DNA from: an uncultured Prevotella sp.
GTDB lineage: Bacteria; Bacteroidota; Bacteroidia; Bacteroidales; Bacteroidaceae
DNA: 18,186 bases
Direction: 5' to 3'
NCBI GenBank assembly: GCA_900769055.1
Contig: CAAGFF010000059.1
Location: 1-18,186 of the forward strand
This document shows, piece after piece, positions 10,701 to 16,282 of the stretch (the stretch's first letter is position 1; each line of letters begins with the position of its first letter). The notes beneath the pieces are model-generated. The model had not been told where the DNA came from. It searched no databases and worked only from the letters and a program-made list of their open reading frames with translations. The translations under genes and the position numbers were made by a program.

Positions 10701-12372
10701 CACCACCATCACCGTACAGCATGGCAAGAACACCAAGAGGCTCATCGTCACGGCCAAGACCGAGGACGGCAAGACCTTTGAGCTGAAATACAAGAAGACC
10801 GATGCCAACAAGATTGTCATCACCAACAAGGTAGACTCCGCCCTGGCAGTGAAAATCTCCGTCACTCCCAAGGAGCCGCTTGAAAACAAGGGATGGTACA
10901 AGACAGCTCAGGCTATGGCACGCGTCCTCATGATGGTGCGCTCCGTAGGCATCTCCTACCGTAACCAGTATTCCATGACGCTGCCTGGCTTCATGCCCAA
11001 TATTGGCGATGCCTTCGGACAGACCAAGTCCACAGGCGTGATGTCGCCGGGACTCGACTTCGCCTTCGGACTCACGGGCGACTCCTACATAGAGAAAGCG
11101 CGTGAGAACAACTGGCTGCTCATGAACGACTCCGTGGCCACGCCTGCCACCACCAGCTCTACTGAGGACCTGCAACTAAAGATGACCCTTGAGCCGGTGA
11201 AGAACCTAAAGATAGACCTCAATGCCTCGCGCACACGCACCAAGGCACGCAGCATACAGTACATGTATCTGGGCAACCCCACCACCGAGAGCGGAACGCT
11301 CACCATGACCACGCTATCGCTGAAGAGTGCCTTCGAGGGTGTAGGCAATGCCAACAACGGATACCGTTCCAAGTCCTTCGAGACTTTCTGCAACTCCTTG
11401 GAGTCGTTCCGCCAGAGAGTGGAGGCACGTTATTCTGGTGTCACCTACCCCGCTGGCACCTTACTGGCAGGCCAGACCTTCGACCCTGCCAACGGCGGAG
11501 TAAGCAAGTACAGCGGCGATGTCATGATACCTGCATTCCTCTCCGCATATACAAGCATGGGAGGAAGCTCGCTCGACATATTCCCTGCGCTGTCAAGGCT
11601 ACTGCCCAACTGGACTGTACGCTACAGCGGTCTGAGCAAACTGCCATGGTTCAGCGACCTCTTCAAGAGCGTGAACCTCAACCACGCTTACAAGAGCATC
11701 TTCGCCATTGGCTCCTACAGTACATACTCCACATTCATGGAAGTGATGGGCGAGACCCTTGGCTTCGTCAACGATGCCACCACGGGTTCTCCCGTGCCGT
11801 CATCCATGTTCAATGTCTCCACGGTGAGCATCAACGAGGCATTCTCGCCGCTGCTCGGTGTTGATGTCACGCTGCACAACAACCTCACCTGCAAACTGGA
11901 GTACCGTACCACAAGAGTACTCTCGCTGTCGATGACGAGCGTGCAGATAAACGAGGCCACATCACATGACTGGGTATTCGGAGCCGGATACAAAATCAGC
12001 AACTTCCAGCTCTTCGGGGCTCGCAACCATAGGGCTGTGAAAGGCGGTTCTGGCAAGAAAGACAACGCCGATACCAAGACAACAGCAAAGAACACTAAGG
12101 GAGGAGTGAACCACGACCTGAACCTGCGACTCGACCTCAGCCTCCGCAAGCAGGCTACCATCGTCAGGGACATAGCCTCAACGACCAGCTCGGCAAGCAA
12201 CGGCAACAACGCCTTCAAACTGAGTTTCTCTGCCGACTATACTGTCAGCAAGCTGCTCACCATGAGCTTCTACTATGACCGCCAAACCAACACACCGCTT
12301 CTGAGCAGCAGCAGCTACCCGACGACAACTCAGGACTTCGGCCTGAGCATCAAGTTCAGCCTCACAAGGTAA
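4705..12372 (+). CDS. sprA: Type IX secretion outer-membrane translocon SprA/Sov
   Basis: 2555 residues, close to known SprA (about 2400) and Sov (about 2500) proteins. SprA forms the giant 36-strand outer-membrane beta barrel through which type IX cargo leaves the cell. A basic N-terminus and hydrophobic stretch (about 1-27) act as signal peptide. The SprA N-terminal motif region includes FGPGGVRIKTQGTAELKFGA (about 181-200) and the GDKVNLNLNYNTDATFDFD stretch. Later parts consist of amphipathic strands and large loops, and the chain ends in strand-like DFGLSIKFSLTR. Two low-complexity inserts stand out: a Lys/Ala/Glu-rich stretch at about 1927-1992 and a shorter Lys/Gly/Thr-rich one at about 2446-2467. 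The reading frame is intact. ATG 4705 gives the expected signal peptide and follows ruvA by 48 bases, preceded by a purine-rich run. The Omp28-like protein encoded at the left end is a plausible cargo. Confidence 0.97.
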   Translation: MRIRKKFTTMVLLTVLTVSYALGVTLFQNVIPRRRTAQPTTANTGLPKDNNNARPKMPQLEIAEDTIPDSLLHPRWRIQRITPMTLSDLENSVIDLQRPENMKWDVEYNDTLDRYVVGTKVAGTWVDAPIMMTPEEYAEWTERQARYAFFREKNDEIYKAKGKEKFDFSDMHFDLGPAEKIFGPGGVRIKTQGTAELKFGATMKNIDNPSLPIRNRKTTTIDFDEKINLNVNGKVGDKVNLNLNYNTDATFDFDTQNMKLKYDGKEDEIIKLVEAGNVSFPSNSSLITGASALFGIRTDMQFGKLKLQTVVSQKKASSKSVSSKGGVQLTPFEINVADYEENRHFFLSHYFRDRYDDAMKTLPNLTTGVTINRVEIWVTNKTGSTTNTRNIIALTDLGESSHISNPLWQPSGTTIPANGANTEYSQMVGQYAAARNIDQTSSVLDAIGGFVGGSDYEKLQSARLLSSSEYTVNSALGYVSLKTTLNTDQVLAVAYEYTYGGVTYQVGEFASDITDVNQALFVKSLKNTGNSPQQGNWDLMMKNVYALASSVEKEKFRLDVKYQSDTTGVYITYIPEAQVKDQTLIKVLGADRLDNNNKAHSNGYFDYVEGYTVSNGRVFFPAAEPFGSYLHKYLVAKGVSGQKADGYAFTELYDSTKTIAKQIAEKNKFVLMGQFKGSADNVISLGAANVPQGSVVVTAGGVTLTEGSDYTVDYNAGEVKIINQSIIDAGTSVNVSLESQTDYAQERKTMYGLNWEYDFSKNFQLSGTFQHLSEQPLTTKVAMGNEPLNNTMVGFNINWKAESQWLTNMLDKLPGLHLTVPSTISFTGEFAKLFAGQSKGTQDNASYIDDFENNTTKIDVSTPTSWILSSVPTMFPEYTDKTGLTSGYRRSQMAWYNIDPLFTRRSSSLTPSHIKSDLDQLSNHYVREIYVRELYPNRDQSSYSGATATLPILNIAYYPNERGPYNFSTDVSTDGSLLNPTKHWGGMMRRLDTNDFETANIEYLEFWLMDPFIYTNEQPNAAEYGGDFYINLGEVSEDILRDGKKFYESGMPVDGSQSFITTQWGKIPTQSTVTYAFATTKGSRALQDVGYNGLNDDEERAFQAYQQFLTDIQGKVNAAVWDSIYNDPANDNYHYFRGSDYDQMEASILRRYKYINNPQGNSPDSDNRTENYDTSYKTTPDVEDINQDYTLNEYEKYFQYHVSIRPQDMVVGQNHIVDKRVYTSTLRNGEKGTATWYQFRIPLREYQQKVGSINDFTSIRFMRMFLTGFAHPVVMRFGSLDLVRGEWRIYEQTLDNSVAGSGTISTAAVNIEENNDKTPVNYVLPPGIRRDQDPTQPQLTEANEQSLSMTLTGLSPSEAKCIYKNTTLDLRQYRRLQMYVHANALENDVTNLGDDQLALFVRLGSDYKSNYYEYEVPLKLTPGGRIYDKYLLADCEAVWPQENMVDIPLSVFTKLKKERNQAKANGLASYNRAYSAYDASQPKNKVSIMGNPTLGEVKTVVIGVRNLASQNKSGEVWINELRLKEYENSGGWAAQGNLNVQLSDFGTVNVQGRYVSQGFGGLEQGVAERTTDDTGNYTVTTNFDLGKFFPDKAKVSVPLYYSVTKEKISPKYNPLDSDMLLDDALESAGSKQERDSIESIAVTKTTQTNFSLSNVRVGIQNKRHPMPYDPANFSFSYSHSHNHTTGETTVYENEDNWRGSMNYAWTPVYKAWEPFKKIKSKSKWYDILKKFGLNWLPQTVGFNTDITRSYYELQERDMESTEGNQLPLTFSEQFLWNRDFNIRWDLTKNLHASFQSATHAEIEEPYTPINKDLYPDRYQAWKDSVKTSLRHFGKPLNYNQSFQASYQLPLNLLPIFSWVNADMSYNATYQWVRGTDLEDGTSLGNTISNNRNLNVNSTLNMEKLYNMVPFLKAVNEKFNKEPSRNELNKRRQDKAKAKEAEKRKKAQEAKAKAEGVEGSGADDAKGKTDKKADKKAQQQKDQLPKNKKTYEKEVKLMPDTTITVQHGKNTKRLIVTAKTEDGKTFELKYKKTDANKIVITNKVDSALAVKISVTPKEPLENKGWYKTAQAMARVLMMVRSVGISYRNQYSMTLPGFMPNIGDAFGQTKSTGVMSPGLDFAFGLTGDSYIEKARENNWLLMNDSVATPATTSSTEDLQLKMTLEPVKNLKIDLNASRTRTKARSIQYMYLGNPTTESGTLTMTTLSLKSAFEGVGNANNGYRSKSFETFCNSLESFRQRVEARYSGVTYPAGTLLAGQTFDPANGGVSKYSGDVMIPAFLSAYTSMGGSSLDIFPALSRLLPNWTVRYSGLSKLPWFSDLFKSVNLNHAYKSIFAIGSYSTYSTFMEVMGETLGFVNDATTGSPVPSSMFNVSTVSINEAFSPLLGVDVTLHNNLTCKLEYRTTRVLSLSMTSVQINEATSHDWVFGAGYKISNFQLFGARNHRAVKGGSGKKDNADTKTTAKNTKGGVNHDLNLRLDLSLRKQATIVRDIASTTSSASNGNNAFKLSFSADYTVSKLLTMSFYYDRQTNTPLLSSSSYPTTTQDFGLSIKFSLTR

Positions 12373-12385
12373 TAAGAGTACCCAT

Positions 12386-12448
12386 CATAAAACGGCCTCA
12401 CCCCCAAACTTTGCCTTTAGCGAAGTCTGGGGGTGAGGCCGTTTTATG
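12386..12448. terminator. Bidirectional terminator between sprA and licD
   Basis: A 21-bp perfect stem (12386-12406 with 12428-12448) contains the GGCCTCACCCCC/GGGGGTGAGGCC core flanked by AAAACGG/CCGTTTT, so a T run lies at the stem base on both strands. The 21-base loop itself folds further: ACTTTGC pairs with GCGAAGT apart from one wobble. It sits between the convergent ends of sprA (+) and the LicD gene (-), so it probably stops transcription from both sides. Confidence 0.9.
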
Positions 12449-12460
12449 GGATGTCGCTTA

Positions 12461-13270
12461 TTAGTAAATCTCCAGTTTGCCAACGTGCGGCATAATCTTG
12501 TCTACGTCAGGCAACTTCATGTAGTCGCCATATTTCAGAGTGAGAGCTGCATGAACATTACCAGGAATAGGCATCTGGTGTCCCTCAAACTCAGTAGTTG
12601 TCAATGGGAATGTGTCTTCCATGTGTCGTGGATCATGATACGGTATACCAAGTCCGTAGGTCTCACGTGCCTTTGACATTCGGCATAGAAGTCGTAGGAT
12701 TGGATAGCTGACGTAGCGGTTGAAGCGTGTGATGGCTCTAACCTTCCACATTTCACGGTTGTTGTCACCCATGCGATTCATAATCTTGTAGACATGTCCC
12801 TGCAGTTTCTCCGAGAGCATGTGAATCCACAATGGTTGCTTGTAAAAGGGGAAGATGTCGATGTATATGCCCTGCTCTTTCCATACACGGTCGTAGCGGT
12901 TGCCCTCCTCAAGATGTGAGCGGCGGTCACGCACCTTTGCGTAGAAAAAGAAATAATTGGGGTCAGTGTCCTGTGATTGCAGGGCCATTGTAGACGGCAG
13001 CTCGTCGGGCAGAACATTCATCAGACGCTCATAGTCGGGCAGCAGCATCTCTATGTCGAGGTCGTCATCCCAGGGAATAAAGCCCTTGTGGCGCACGGCA
13101 CCAATAAGCGTTCCGCTGCTCAGCCAGTAGCGTATATTGTGTTTCTTGCATATTCTGTCCACCTCAAGTAGTATCTCCATCATCCGGTGCTGCTGCTTGC
13201 GTAGCATGGAACCCTCGGGATTGAACTTCCTCCTCAAGGCTTCCTGATCTATATTGTTTTCCATATACAT
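12461..13270 (-). CDS. LicD-family phosphotransferase
   Basis: 269 residues. LicD proteins belong to the nucleotidyltransferase fold and transfer a phospho-alcohol (for example phosphocholine, or phosphoribitol in the related FKRP/fukutin enzymes) from a CDP carrier to a sugar. The signature is clear: YWLSSGTLIGAVRHKGFIPW (about 49-67) followed by DDDLD (68-72), whose aspartates should bind metal. The C-terminal block LTLKYGDYMKLP (about 243-254) is also typical. ATG 13270 is given as the start; ATG 13264, two codons on, is equally possible, and there is no Shine-Dalgarno site to decide. It is the last gene of the - strand group, downstream of an SDR and a TagD-like cytidylyltransferase that could supply the CDP donor. 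No own promoter was seen; the 249-base gap ahead of it is filled with heptamer repeats. The transferred group is unknown. Confidence 0.93.
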   Translation of the reverse strand: MYMENNIDQEALRRKFNPEGSMLRKQQHRMMEILLEVDRICKKHNIRYWLSSGTLIGAVRHKGFIPWDDDLDIEMLLPDYERLMNVLPDELPSTMALQSQDTDPNYFFFYAKVRDRRSHLEEGNRYDRVWKEQGIYIDIFPFYKQPLWIHMLSEKLQGHVYKIMNRMGDNNREMWKVRAITRFNRYVSYPILRLLCRMSKARETYGLGIPYHDPRHMEDTFPLTTTEFEGHQMPIPGNVHAALTLKYGDYMKLPDVDKIMPHVGKLEIY

Positions 13271-13280
13271 TATTATATAG

Positions 13281-13329
13281 TTGAAAGTTTAAAGTTTAAT
13301 GTTTAATGTTTAAAGTTTAAAGTTTAATG
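13281..13329. repeat. Heptamer array A (7 units)
   Basis: Seven contiguous 7-base units, TTGAAAG followed by TTTAAAG or TTTAATG, run from 13281 to 13329. On the opposite strand they read CTTTCAA, CTTTAAA and CATTAAA, so they are diverged inverted copies of array B. The array begins just 11 bases upstream of the LicD start codon, within the likely 5' untranslated region. Confidence 0.85.
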
Positions 13330-13402
13330 TAGATAGTTTTCCTGTTTGAGTCTCTCTTACAAGGAAACATCCCACATTAATCATTAATCTCTAAACATTA
13401 AT

Positions 13403-13507
13403 CTTTCAACATTCAACATTCAACTTTCAATATTCAACATTCAACATTCAACATTCAACATTCAACTTTCAACTTTCAACATTCAACTTTCAACATTCAA
13501 CTTTCAA
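13403..13507. repeat. Heptamer array B (15 units)
   Basis: Fifteen contiguous 7-base units of the form C(A/T)TTCAA (one begins with T) fill 13403-13507 exactly. It is in inverted orientation to array A, 73 bases away, so the transcript could form a long imperfect hairpin between the SDR and LicD genes. The 73 bases between the arrays hold no recognised site. No spacers are present, so it is not a CRISPR array. Confidence 0.9.
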
Positions 13508-13519
13508 CTCTCCCTCGTC

Positions 13520-14233
13520 CTACCTATAAGAATATCCTCCTGTTACCTCGATAATGGAGCCATTGACATAGCTGTTGTCAAGGCAGAAGGCGAAGGCCGC
13601 AACAATCTCGTCGATGGAGGCAAAGCGGTGGAGAGCGGTCTTGCTGCAGATGTTGTCGCGTATCTGCTGTGGTTTTTCCTTTTGCCATTCAGTCTCGACA
13701 AAGCCTGGTGCTATGGCGTTCACTGTTACATTCTTGTCCTCGAAAACCTTCACAAGGTTCTTTACCATGGCATGCACGGCAGCCTTCACCACACCATAGC
13801 CAAGCACCGTAGCATGGGGGTACAGTCCCATGGCAGAGCCTGTGAACAGCACACGGCCGTCAGGCAGGATTATGTTGTAAAGTTCACGCAATAATATCAG
13901 GTGTGCCGTCAGGCCAACCTCCATCATAGTGTCCCAGTCGCTGTCGGTGGTCTCAGTGAAAGACTTGCGTATAGTGGTGCCTGCATTGCACACTATACAG
14001 TCTATGCCTGCGACTGATTGCCTTACATGGTTGACGAAGGCGTATGTTTGCGTGCGGTCGGCAAGGTCAGCCTTCACGAATTCAGCCTTGTCGCCAAGCT
14101 CCGCAGCAGCTGCTTGGGCTGCACTGTCATCATGCCCGTATGTGGCAAAGACCTTGTAGCCTCTGCCTACAAGCATACGCACTATGCCAAGTCCTATCCC
14201 CTTGGAGCCTCCTGTCACTATAGCCGTTTTCAT
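13520..14233 (-). CDS. Short-chain dehydrogenase/reductase (FabG-like fold)
   Basis: 237 residues, a classical SDR length. The Rossmann dinucleotide motif TGGSKGIG is at 7-14, NAG at 83-85, the catalytic Ser at 133 (LFTGSAMG) and YGVVK at 146-150 (Tyr146, Lys150); PGFVETE follows at about 176-182. The Asn of the SDR tetrad, normally in a 'xNl' motif after the conserved Trp, aligns with Gly107 (W100 ... MEVGLTA). Its ATG (14231-14233) overlaps the TGA of the cytidylyltransferase as ATGA, implying translational coupling and a shared pathway. By analogy with CDP-ribitol pathways, where a reductase makes the polyol phosphate that is then activated by CTP, it may reduce a sugar phosphate or aldehyde to the alcohol. 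That is inference, and the fold alone would also fit other ketone reductions. Confidence 0.93.
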   Translation of the reverse strand: MKTAIVTGGSKGIGLGIVRMLVGRGYKVFATYGHDDSAAQAAAAELGDKAEFVKADLADRTQTYAFVNHVRQSVAGIDCIVCNAGTTIRKSFTETTDSDWDTMMEVGLTAHLILLRELYNIILPDGRVLFTGSAMGLYPHATVLGYGVVKAAVHAMVKNLVKVFEDKNVTVNAIAPGFVETEWQKEKPQQIRDNICSKTALHRFASIDEIVAAFAFCLDNSYVNGSIIEVTGGYSYR

Positions 14234-14682
14234 TTTATATCAGGATTAGGCTGATGGTCTATCTTCCCCTTAATCTCGTCATAGCGCTCAACAATCTCCT
14301 TCTTGATGTTCGTCGTGGACAGTCCATCTCCATAAGGGAAATAGAATACGCTCACTCCGAGCTCTTTCAGATAGTCGTACTTGCCCGTCCAGTCATCGCC
14401 TACCACAAAGGCATCGATGTTCAGCTTCCTCACTATCTCCGTATGGTCGAGCGAGCGTTGTGGAATGACGATGTCGGGATGCTTCAGGGCTTTGATGATG
14501 GCGATGCGCTCCTCGAATGGAATGATTGGCGGTCGCTTATAGCTGCACACCAGCTCATCGGTGCTCACGCCAACTATCAGGGTGTCGCCAAGTCCACGGG
14601 CATATTCTATCATCTTCAGGTGGTTGCTGTGGAACATGTCAAAGGTTCCTGAAGTGTATACCACTATGCGATTGTTGTACAT
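14230..14682 (-). CDS. TagD-like cytidylyltransferase
   Basis: 150 residues, matching glycerol-3-phosphate cytidylyltransferase-type enzymes, which join CTP and an alcohol phosphate to give a CDP-alcohol plus pyrophosphate. The N-terminal nucleotide motif reads GTFDMFHSNH (12-21), with HSNH in place of the usual HxGH. Other family blocks follow: GDTLIVGVSTDE (32-43), FEER (56-59), GDDWTGKYDYLK (95-106) and GLSTTNIKK (120-128). The Arg of the usual RTxGISTT motif is replaced (PYGDGLSTT, Tyr117). ATG 14682 is chosen because a consensus promoter lies just upstream at 14719-14750; the in-frame ATG at 14805 would add 41 unlike residues encoded across that promoter and into the flippase gene. It is first in a unit with the SDR (ATGA overlap) and probably LicD. 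Glycerol, ribitol, choline and ethanolamine phosphates are all possible substrates. Confidence 0.92.
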   Translation of the reverse strand: MYNNRIVVYTSGTFDMFHSNHLKMIEYARGLGDTLIVGVSTDELVCSYKRPPIIPFEERIAIIKALKHPDIVIPQRSLDHTEIVRKLNIDAFVVGDDWTGKYDYLKELGVSVFYFPYGDGLSTTNIKKEIVERYDEIKGKIDHQPNPDIK

Positions 14683-14714
14683 AATCGGTGTATTTATCGT
14701 TTGTTTTATGTTTG

Positions 14715-14750
14715 TTTGCAAAGTTACGCCGAAAGTTTGTAACTTGCAAA
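14715..14750 (-). promoter_or_regulatory. Promoter for cytidylyltransferase-SDR unit, within an inverted repeat
   Basis: Read on the - strand, TTTG (14750-14747), a 20-base spacer and TAACTTTG (14726-14719) match the Bacteroidota consensus perfectly. The start of transcription should fall near 14712, about 30 bases before the ATG. The two boxes lie in the arms of an inverted repeat: TTTGCAAAGTTAC (14715-14727) and GTAACTTGCAAA (14739-14750) are complementary apart from one extra A. Confidence 0.82.
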
Positions 14751-14759
14751 TGTTTCCTG

Positions 14760-16208
14760 TTATTTGTTCTTCTTCCTCAGTTTGCCCATAACGAACTCCA
14801 CGCATTCGTCGAGTATCTTCACGTGGGCGATGCGCATAACGGCGTAGTAGAGTATTACGGCTATGGCAATGCGTGCCGGAAGCAGAAGATAGAGATTGGA
14901 GATGCCAAGCGTAAGGAGATAGGTCAGCGTCATAACGCTGGCGGCAGCCAAGGCAAACGGGGACGTATCAGCCAGAAAATGGGAAAAGCGGTAGCCGGAG
15001 AGGCGGCGGGTGTATAGATGCCATACAAGAACCCACAGGATGTTTATCACCACGTAGCCCTCCACCATGTGGCGTATTCCCCAACGGGACATCACAATCA
15101 TGGACAATATCTGAAGTATGGCGAGGCCGAGGGTGCAGCGCAGATAGATATCGGAGCGTCCCTTGCTGATTATCATGTTCGACAGCACCGACGATATTGG
15201 CATCACGGCTCCGCTTATGCAGAGTAGCTGAAGCAGATGGGCACTCTCTATCCACTTGTCGGTGATGGCGATGACGATGAACTCCTCCGAGACGAGGGCA
15301 AAGCCAAACAGCAAGGGAAAGGATATGAAGGCCGTGAAGCGCACCATCTTGCGGAACGCATTCATCTGCCGCCCCCTGTCATCGTTAAGATCTACAAGCA
15401 CGGGCTGGGCAACCTGGTTGACCATGCCCTGAACGAGCGAGAAGCACTTGAAATTCCATTGATATGCCTGGTAATAGTAGCCTGCGTCACGCTTTGAGAA
15501 CAGGTGGCCGAGAAGAATGTTCAACACATTGTTGTTGATGTGGTTGACTATGGTGGTGGCGAGTATCTTGCATGAGAAACGGAACATGCGCATGGCTGGA
15601 CGGAGGTCGATGCACAACATCGGACGCCATGGGGAATAGCTCCATACCATGATGGTGTTGATGCCTACAAATACCAGGCCCTGTGTTGCCAGCGACCAAT
15701 AAGCAAAGCCCTGCCAAGCCATAACGGCCCCCGTAGCACTCGACAGCAGGACTGCTGTCATGCCGGCTTTAGCCTGCTGCTTTACCATAAGATTCTTGAA
15801 GAGGTAGGCAGACTGCGCTGTACCAAGCGAGGCAATAACTATGCTAAGGAAGGCATAGCGGCACAAAGCAGTAAGCTCGGGAGTGTGATAGAAATGGGCT
15901 ATGAGAGGGGCACAAAAGAACAGGATAACATAGAGCGAGCCACCTACAATGATGTTGAACCAGAAGACGGAGTTATAGTCTTCGTCACGAGGAGTCTTAA
16001 GGTTGGCCAAGGCTGTTGCGAATCCGCTGTTCTGAAGTGCTGTAGCAACAAGAGAAAACACGCTTATCATGGCCATCATGCCATAGTCACCAGCATTAAG
16101 AAGTCTGGCGAGCAGTATGCCGAACACCACGCCGACTATCTGCTGCACCCCGTTGTTCATACCTCCCCAAAAGAGGCCTTTGGCTGTCTTCTCTTTTAGC
16201 GTTTCCAT
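14760..16208 (-). CDS. Polysaccharide flippase, Wzx/MOP superfamily
   Basis: 482 residues with about 12-14 hydrophobic segments along the whole chain, typical for flippases that move lipid-linked oligosaccharides across the inner membrane. The N-terminal region has the family look: KTAKGLFWGGMNNGVQQI (about 7-24), then LLARLLNAGDYGMMAMISVF (about 33-52), where the A-L-DYG-M pattern is characteristic of the WzxC-type polysaccharide biosynthesis proteins. A second internal segment resembles the first half (FSCKILATTIVNHINNN about 205-221 and KRDAGYYYQAY about 233-243). ATG 16208 has a consensus promoter directly upstream. It precedes the cytidylyltransferase unit on the same strand but is separated from it by that unit's own promoter. 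It is divergent from a glycosyltransferase. The substrate glycan is unknown. Confidence 0.93.
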   Translation of the reverse strand: METLKEKTAKGLFWGGMNNGVQQIVGVVFGILLARLLNAGDYGMMAMISVFSLVATALQNSGFATALANLKTPRDEDYNSVFWFNIIVGGSLYVILFFCAPLIAHFYHTPELTALCRYAFLSIVIASLGTAQSAYLFKNLMVKQQAKAGMTAVLLSSATGAVMAWQGFAYWSLATQGLVFVGINTIMVWSYSPWRPMLCIDLRPAMRMFRFSCKILATTIVNHINNNVLNILLGHLFSKRDAGYYYQAYQWNFKCFSLVQGMVNQVAQPVLVDLNDDRGRQMNAFRKMVRFTAFISFPLLFGFALVSEEFIVIAITDKWIESAHLLQLLCISGAVMPISSVLSNMIISKGRSDIYLRCTLGLAILQILSMIVMSRWGIRHMVEGYVVINILWVLVWHLYTRRLSGYRFSHFLADTSPFALAAASVMTLTYLLTLGISNLYLLLPARIAIAVILYYAVMRIAHVKILDECVEFVMGKLRKKNK

Positions 16209-16218
16209 GTTTTTTCCA

Positions 16219-16249
16219 CAAAAGTAATGGTTATCTGTCTAAAATCAAA
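16219..16249 (-). promoter_or_regulatory. Promoter for the flippase
   Basis: On the - strand, TTTG (16249-16246), a 19-base spacer and TACTTTTG (16226-16219) fit the Bacteroidota consensus. The expected transcription start is near 16212, so the leader before ATG 16208 would be only a few bases. Confidence 0.78.
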
Positions 16250-16259
16250 AGTTTTTTGT

Positions 16260-16267
16260 TATTTTTG
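16260..16267 (+). promoter_or_regulatory. Putative -7 box for the glycosyltransferase
   Basis: TATTTTTG fits TAnnTTTG, but there is no good TTTG at the expected -33 distance; the upstream stretch reads TTATCTGTCT. If used, the leader before ATG 16283 would be about ten bases. It lies back to back with the flippase promoter. Confidence 0.5.
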
Positions 16268-16282
16268 CGACAAAAATCTTCC

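Noticed and set aside
9730..11175. Open frame of 481 codons on the - strand inside sprA
   Set aside because: It lies wholly antisense to the intact sprA frame, its protein is Leu/Val/Gly-rich with no recognisable domain, and it has no promoter; a codon-bias shadow.
13403..13507. CRISPR array
   Set aside because: The units are 7 bases long and contiguous, with no spacers and no cas genes nearby.
14683..14805. N-terminal extension of the cytidylyltransferase starting at ATG 14805
   Set aside because: The added 41 residues span the promoter at 14719-14750 and run into the flippase gene, and the family starts at the MYNNRIVV strand.
16256..16282. TTG start nine codons upstream of the glycosyltransferase ATG
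   Set aside because: It overlaps the likely -7 box and adds residues not typical of the family.
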